Assembly (NCBI GenBank): GCA_011523485.1
Contig: WTGR01000758.1
Coordinates: forward strand, 1 to 8,119
From: Acidobacteriota bacterium
Lineage (GTDB): Bacteria > Acidobacteriota > Vicinamibacteria > Vicinamibacterales > UBA8438
DNA: 8,119 bases
Direction of reading: 5' to 3'
This document shows, one piece after another, positions 5,176 through 8,119 of the stretch (its first letter is position 1; each line of letters starts with the position of its first letter). A program made the position numbers and the translations under genes. A model generated the notes under the pieces. The model made no database searches, had not been told where the DNA came from, and saw only the letters and a list, made by a program, of their open reading frames with translations.

Positions 5176-6636
5176 GTGCAGTTCTTGATACCGACCTCGA
5201 TGATGCGTGGATTCCGGGCCGTGCCGCTCGCCGCCGCCGCGGCGCTGGGCGCCGGCTGCGTGACCGCACTGCCGGTGGAGCGGCCCGAGATACGGGTCCC
5301 GGTACCGGAGGAATGGACGGCCGCCGACGTGCCGGCCGGCGAAGTGGGTCCGGACTGGTGGACGGACTTCGGCGACGACGAGCTGAACGCTGCGATCGAG
5401 ACCGTGCTGGAGCGCAACCTCGATCTGCGGGCGGCCGCCGCTCGTCTCGAACAGGCCGCGGCCGACGCGCGGATCGCATCCAGCGCGTTGCAGCCCACGG
5501 TGCAGGGCTCGTACAGCGGCAGCCGCCGCAAGCAGAACTTCGTGGGCTTTCCGATTCCCGGCGCCGAGGACCGCGTCCTGAGCACGGTGTTCACCAACCA
5601 GGGCATCTCGCTGGACACGACGTGGGAGGTCGACCTCTGGGGCAGGCTGCGCACCACGGAGCAGGCCGCCCTGGCCGACCTGCAGCGGTCGGCGGCCGAC
5701 CTGCGGGGCGCCCAACTGTCCATCGCAGGCCAGACCGCGAAGGCCTGGTTCGCCATTGCGGAGGCTCAGCAGCAGGTGCTCCTGTCGGAGGCGACCGTCG
5801 AGAGCTTCGGCGAATCCGTGGCGCGCGTGCGGGATCGGTTCGAGTCGGGGGTACGCCCGGCGCTCGACCTCCGTCAGGCGATGCTGAACCTGTCCAACGC
5901 CCGCGCCGATCTCGCCCAGCGGCGGCAGCAGCTCGACGCGTCGACCCGCCAGCTCGAGGTGTTGCTGGCGCAGTACGCGGGCGCCGACATCGCCCCGCCG
6001 GCGGACCTGCCGGAAATGGCGCCCGCCGTGCCGGGCGGAATCCCGGCCGACCTGGTGGCGCGCAGACCGGACCTCGTCGCGGCGGAGCGGCAGGTGGCCG
6101 CTTCCGAGGCGCGGCTGCGCGTGGCGCGGCGGGATCTGCTTCCGAGCTTCAGCCTGACCGTGAACACCGGCACCTCGACGAATACCCTCCGCACGCTGCT
6201 CAACGGCGACTTCGCCGTCTGGGGACTCGTCGGCAACGTCCTTGCTCCGCTCTGGCAGGGAGGACGGCTGCGCGCGCAGGTGAGCCGCGCCGAGGCGCTG
6301 GTCGCCGAGGTGCTGGCCAGCTACGTGAACACGGCCCTCGCGGCGTACGCCGAGGTCGAGACGGCGCTGGCCGCCGAGGAGTACCTGGCCGACCGGGTCG
6401 TCTATCTGATGACGTCGGTCGAGCAGGCCCGCGCCGCGGAACGCCTGGCCGACGAGCGCTACCGGACCGGGCTGGACACGTACATCACCGTGCTCGACTC
6501 GCAGCGATCCGCGTTTCAGGCCGAGTCCCAGTTGATTGCGGCGCGGCGCCTGCGTCTGGAGAACCGCGTGGATCTGTACCTGGCCCTCGGCGGCGGGTTC
6601 GAGCAGCTCGACTCGCCGATCGCGATGACCAACTAA
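5176..6636 (+). CDS. NodT-family outer-membrane efflux factor (RND type)
   Basis: This is the TolC-like outer-membrane channel of a tripartite RND pump; it forms a trimeric barrel and periplasmic tunnel through which the pump expels its substrate. It has 486 residues, usual for NodT/OprM lipoproteins. The N-terminus MQFLIPTSMMRGFRAVPLAA leads to ALGAGC with C28, the only cysteine and the likely lipidated residue. The lipobox is slightly off, with Gly rather than Leu at -3. Family motifs are DWWTDFGDDELNAAIETVLE (60-79), WEVDLWGRLR (150-159), IPADLVARRPDLVAAER (289-305), the second OEP repeat around QVAASEARLRVARRDLLPSF (306-325) and LYLALGGGF (467-475). I chose the GTG at 5176 because GAAGG (5164-5168) lies seven bases upstream; ATG 5200 or 5203 lacks such a site and would shorten the signal. 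It sits 10 bases after tetR, and the adaptor gene follows after 48 bases. Confidence 0.95.
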   Translation: MQFLIPTSMMRGFRAVPLAAAAALGAGCVTALPVERPEIRVPVPEEWTAADVPAGEVGPDWWTDFGDDELNAAIETVLERNLDLRAAAARLEQAAADARIASSALQPTVQGSYSGSRRKQNFVGFPIPGAEDRVLSTVFTNQGISLDTTWEVDLWGRLRTTEQAALADLQRSAADLRGAQLSIAGQTAKAWFAIAEAQQQVLLSEATVESFGESVARVRDRFESGVRPALDLRQAMLNLSNARADLAQRRQQLDASTRQLEVLLAQYAGADIAPPADLPEMAPAVPGGIPADLVARRPDLVAAERQVAASEARLRVARRDLLPSFSLTVNTGTSTNTLRTLLNGDFAVWGLVGNVLAPLWQGGRLRAQVSRAEALVAEVLASYVNTALAAYAEVETALAAEEYLADRVVYLMTSVEQARAAERLADERYRTGLDTYITVLDSQRSAFQAESQLIAARRLRLENRVDLYLALGGGFEQLDSPIAMTN

Positions 6637-6684
6637 CGCATCCGTCACCAACGAGCCACTTGCGGCATTGAACTGGAAACAGCC

Positions 6685-8119
6685 ATGAAACGCGTACTCA
6701 TCCGCACCATCAGGGCCCTTCTTCCCCTGATCATCGTCGCTGCGGCCGCCTTCGCCGCGGTCACGATGATCATGAACCGCCCACCGGTGGAGACCCTGAC
6801 GCCGGTGATCGAACCGCCGGGCGTCCGCGTGCACGAGGTCTCGCTCCAGGATGCGAGCCTCTCCGTCACCAGCCAGGGCACCGTGCAGCCGCGCACCGAG
6901 AGCCAGCTAGTACCGGAGATCGCGGGGCGCGTCACCTGGGTGGCTCCCTCCTTCGCCGAGGGCGGGTTCTTCGAGGCGGGCGACGTGCTCGTCGAGATCG
7001 ACCCGTTCGACTACGAGCAGGCCCTCGTCGGCGCGCGGTCGCAACTGGCCCAGGCCCGCCTGCGGCTCGCGCAGGAGGAGGCCGAGGCGGAGGTGGCGCA
7101 GCGGGAATGGAACACGCTGGGCAGCGGCGACCCGCGCGAGCTGGCGCTGCGCAAGCCGCAGCTCGAGGATGCGCGCGCCTCGGTGGCCGCCGCCGAGGCT
7201 GCTGTCGAACGGGCCACGCGGGACCTGCAGCGCGCGGAGATCGTGGCGCCGTACGCCGGCCGGGTCCGCACGAAGAACGTCGACATCGGCCAGTACGTCC
7301 GGGTCGGCGACGCGCTCGCCACCGTGTACGCGGTCGACGTGGCCGAGATTCGCCTGCCGCTGCCCGACGACGAGCTCGCCTACCTGGACCTGCCGCTGTC
7401 GTACCGCGGCGTCGAGCAGCAGGTGCGGCCGCTCGTGACGCTGCACGCGACGTTCGCCGGCGAGACCCATGCCTGGGACGGCCTCATCGTCCGCACCGAG
7501 AGCGAGATCGACTCGGTGAGCCGCATGGTGCACGCGATTGCGGAGGTCCCGGACCCCTACGCGCCGGGCCCCAATCCCAACCGCCCCCCGCTCGCCGTCG
7601 GGATGTACGTGGAAGCCGAGATCAACGGCCGCACCGCGCGCGATGTCGCGGTGTTGCCGCGCCAGGCGCTGCGCGGCCGGGATCAGGTGCTCGTGGTCAC
7701 ACCCGACGACCGTCTCTCGTTCCGCACGATCGCCGTATTGCGGACCTCGACCGAGTCCGTGATCGTGCGTTCGGGCCTGCAGGCGGGCGAGCTCGTGGTC
7801 ATCTCGCCGCTCGACACGCCGACCGACGGCATGCGGGTGCAGTTGGCCGACGCGGACCCCGGCCTTGTCGAGCGCCGCGCGGCCGCCGCTGCGACCCCGC
7901 CGTCCCGGGCCGCGGCCCCGGCGCCGCAACGGGAAGATGCGCCAGCCTTCCAGGCCGGCGCGCCGGCTGCGACGGCTGCCTCGGACGTGCCGATCGAGCC
8001 CGCCGCCGCCCGCCGGGCGGAAGCCGCACCAGGGGCGCCGCCCGTATCGCCTGAACCGGCGGCGGCAGTGCGACCCGGCGCGGCCCGGGCGGCAGCGGCC
8101 ACTGAGCAGGCGCCCCGCG
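6685..8119 (+). CDS. RND efflux periplasmic adaptor (HlyD/MFP family), C-terminus off right edge
   Basis: This is the membrane-fusion protein that bridges the inner-membrane RND pump and the outer-membrane factor. The frame is open for 478 codons to the window edge. It starts with MKRVLIRTIR and a hydrophobic segment LLPLIIVAAAAFAAVTMIM (12-30), a signal anchor rather than a lipoprotein signal. Then come the first biotinyl-lipoyl half with TSQGTVQPRTESQLVPEIAG (62-81) and GDVLVEIDPFDYEQAL (99-114), an alpha-hairpin (about 115-184), the second lipoyl half RAEIVAPYAGRVRTKNVDIG (183-202), a beta-barrel with LAVGMYVEAEI (303-313), and a membrane-proximal domain to about 390. Family members normally end close to this point. 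Here an Ala/Pro/Arg-rich, probably disordered tail of at least 85 residues follows. The start ATG has only a weak GGAAA (6675-6679) upstream. The RND pump gene is expected beyond the edge. Confidence 0.93.
   Translation, partial: MKRVLIRTIRALLPLIIVAAAAFAAVTMIMNRPPVETLTPVIEPPGVRVHEVSLQDASLSVTSQGTVQPRTESQLVPEIAGRVTWVAPSFAEGGFFEAGDVLVEIDPFDYEQALVGARSQLAQARLRLAQEEAEAEVAQREWNTLGSGDPRELALRKPQLEDARASVAAAEAAVERATRDLQRAEIVAPYAGRVRTKNVDIGQYVRVGDALATVYAVDVAEIRLPLPDDELAYLDLPLSYRGVEQQVRPLVTLHATFAGETHAWDGLIVRTESEIDSVSRMVHAIAEVPDPYAPGPNPNRPPLAVGMYVEAEINGRTARDVAVLPRQALRGRDQVLVVTPDDRLSFRTIAVLRTSTESVIVRSGLQAGELVVISPLDTPTDGMRVQLADADPGLVERRAAAAATPPSRAAAPAPQREDAPAFQAGAPAATAASDVPIEPAAARRAEAAPGAPPVSPEPAAAVRPGAARAAAATEQAPR

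Noticed and set aside
5162..5188. An eight-codon frame (MKVLTCSS) whose ATG overlaps the tetR stop.
   Set aside because: It is too short to judge and overlaps the start of the outer-membrane factor. Nothing indicates a functional leader peptide; the GTG at 5176 with its upstream GAAGG explains the junction.
5011..6834. Long open frame on the minus strand, about 600 codons.
   Set aside because: It is antisense to the outer-membrane factor and parts of its neighbours; the composition is Arg/Gly/His-biased with no domain. The sense-strand gene has clear NodT motifs throughout.

Overview
The window is GC-rich, densely coding bacterial chromosome. The right-hand operon encodes a NodT-type outer-membrane factor and an RND-type periplasmic adaptor, so the host is a Gram-negative (diderm) bacterium. 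The gene mix (Tat-exported molybdenum hydroxylase, sulfatase beside a secreted protein of unknown function, TetR-controlled RND efflux) would suit a high-GC environmental lineage such as Acidobacteriota or a proteobacterium. That placement is a weak inference; no marker gene is present.

Left part (1-1959, minus strand): a two-gene unit of the xanthine dehydrogenase / aldehyde oxidase family. A Tat-signal-bearing [2Fe-2S] subunit (1309-1959) is followed after 2 bases by the molybdopterin-binding large subunit (1306 to beyond the left edge). A good sigma70-like extended -10 promoter candidate lies at 2032-2060. No FAD subunit lies between them, so the enzyme resembles two-subunit exported types, unless an FAD gene lies further left.

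Middle (2176-4461, minus strand): a decayed sulfatase followed by a gene for a 465-residue predicted secreted protein that I cannot assign to a family. The two are translationally coupled by an ATGA overlap at 3642-3645. Only the C-terminal ~200 residues of the sulfatase remain, and they are split by one extra G in a seven-G run at 4155-4161. A perfect 8-bp hairpin (4275-4296) sits just upstream of where recognisable sulfatase sequence ends. A candidate intrinsic terminator (2176-2206) closes this unit.

Right part (4440-8119, plus strand): a divergently oriented efflux operon with a TetR-family regulator, an outer-membrane factor and an RND adaptor cut by the right edge. Two adjacent palindromes overlap the presumed tetR promoter; one resembles the operator of PsrA-type TetR regulators. 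The inner-membrane RND pump gene is expected just past the right edge. The adaptor carries an unusually long Ala/Pro/Arg-rich C-terminal tail still open at the edge.

I saw no tRNA, rRNA, CRISPR array, insertion sequence or integrase. The most notable items are the broken sulfatase with its coupled unknown partner, the double palindrome in the tetR promoter, and the atypical cofactor motifs of the exported hydroxylase. I do not see convincing evidence for an entirely new system.
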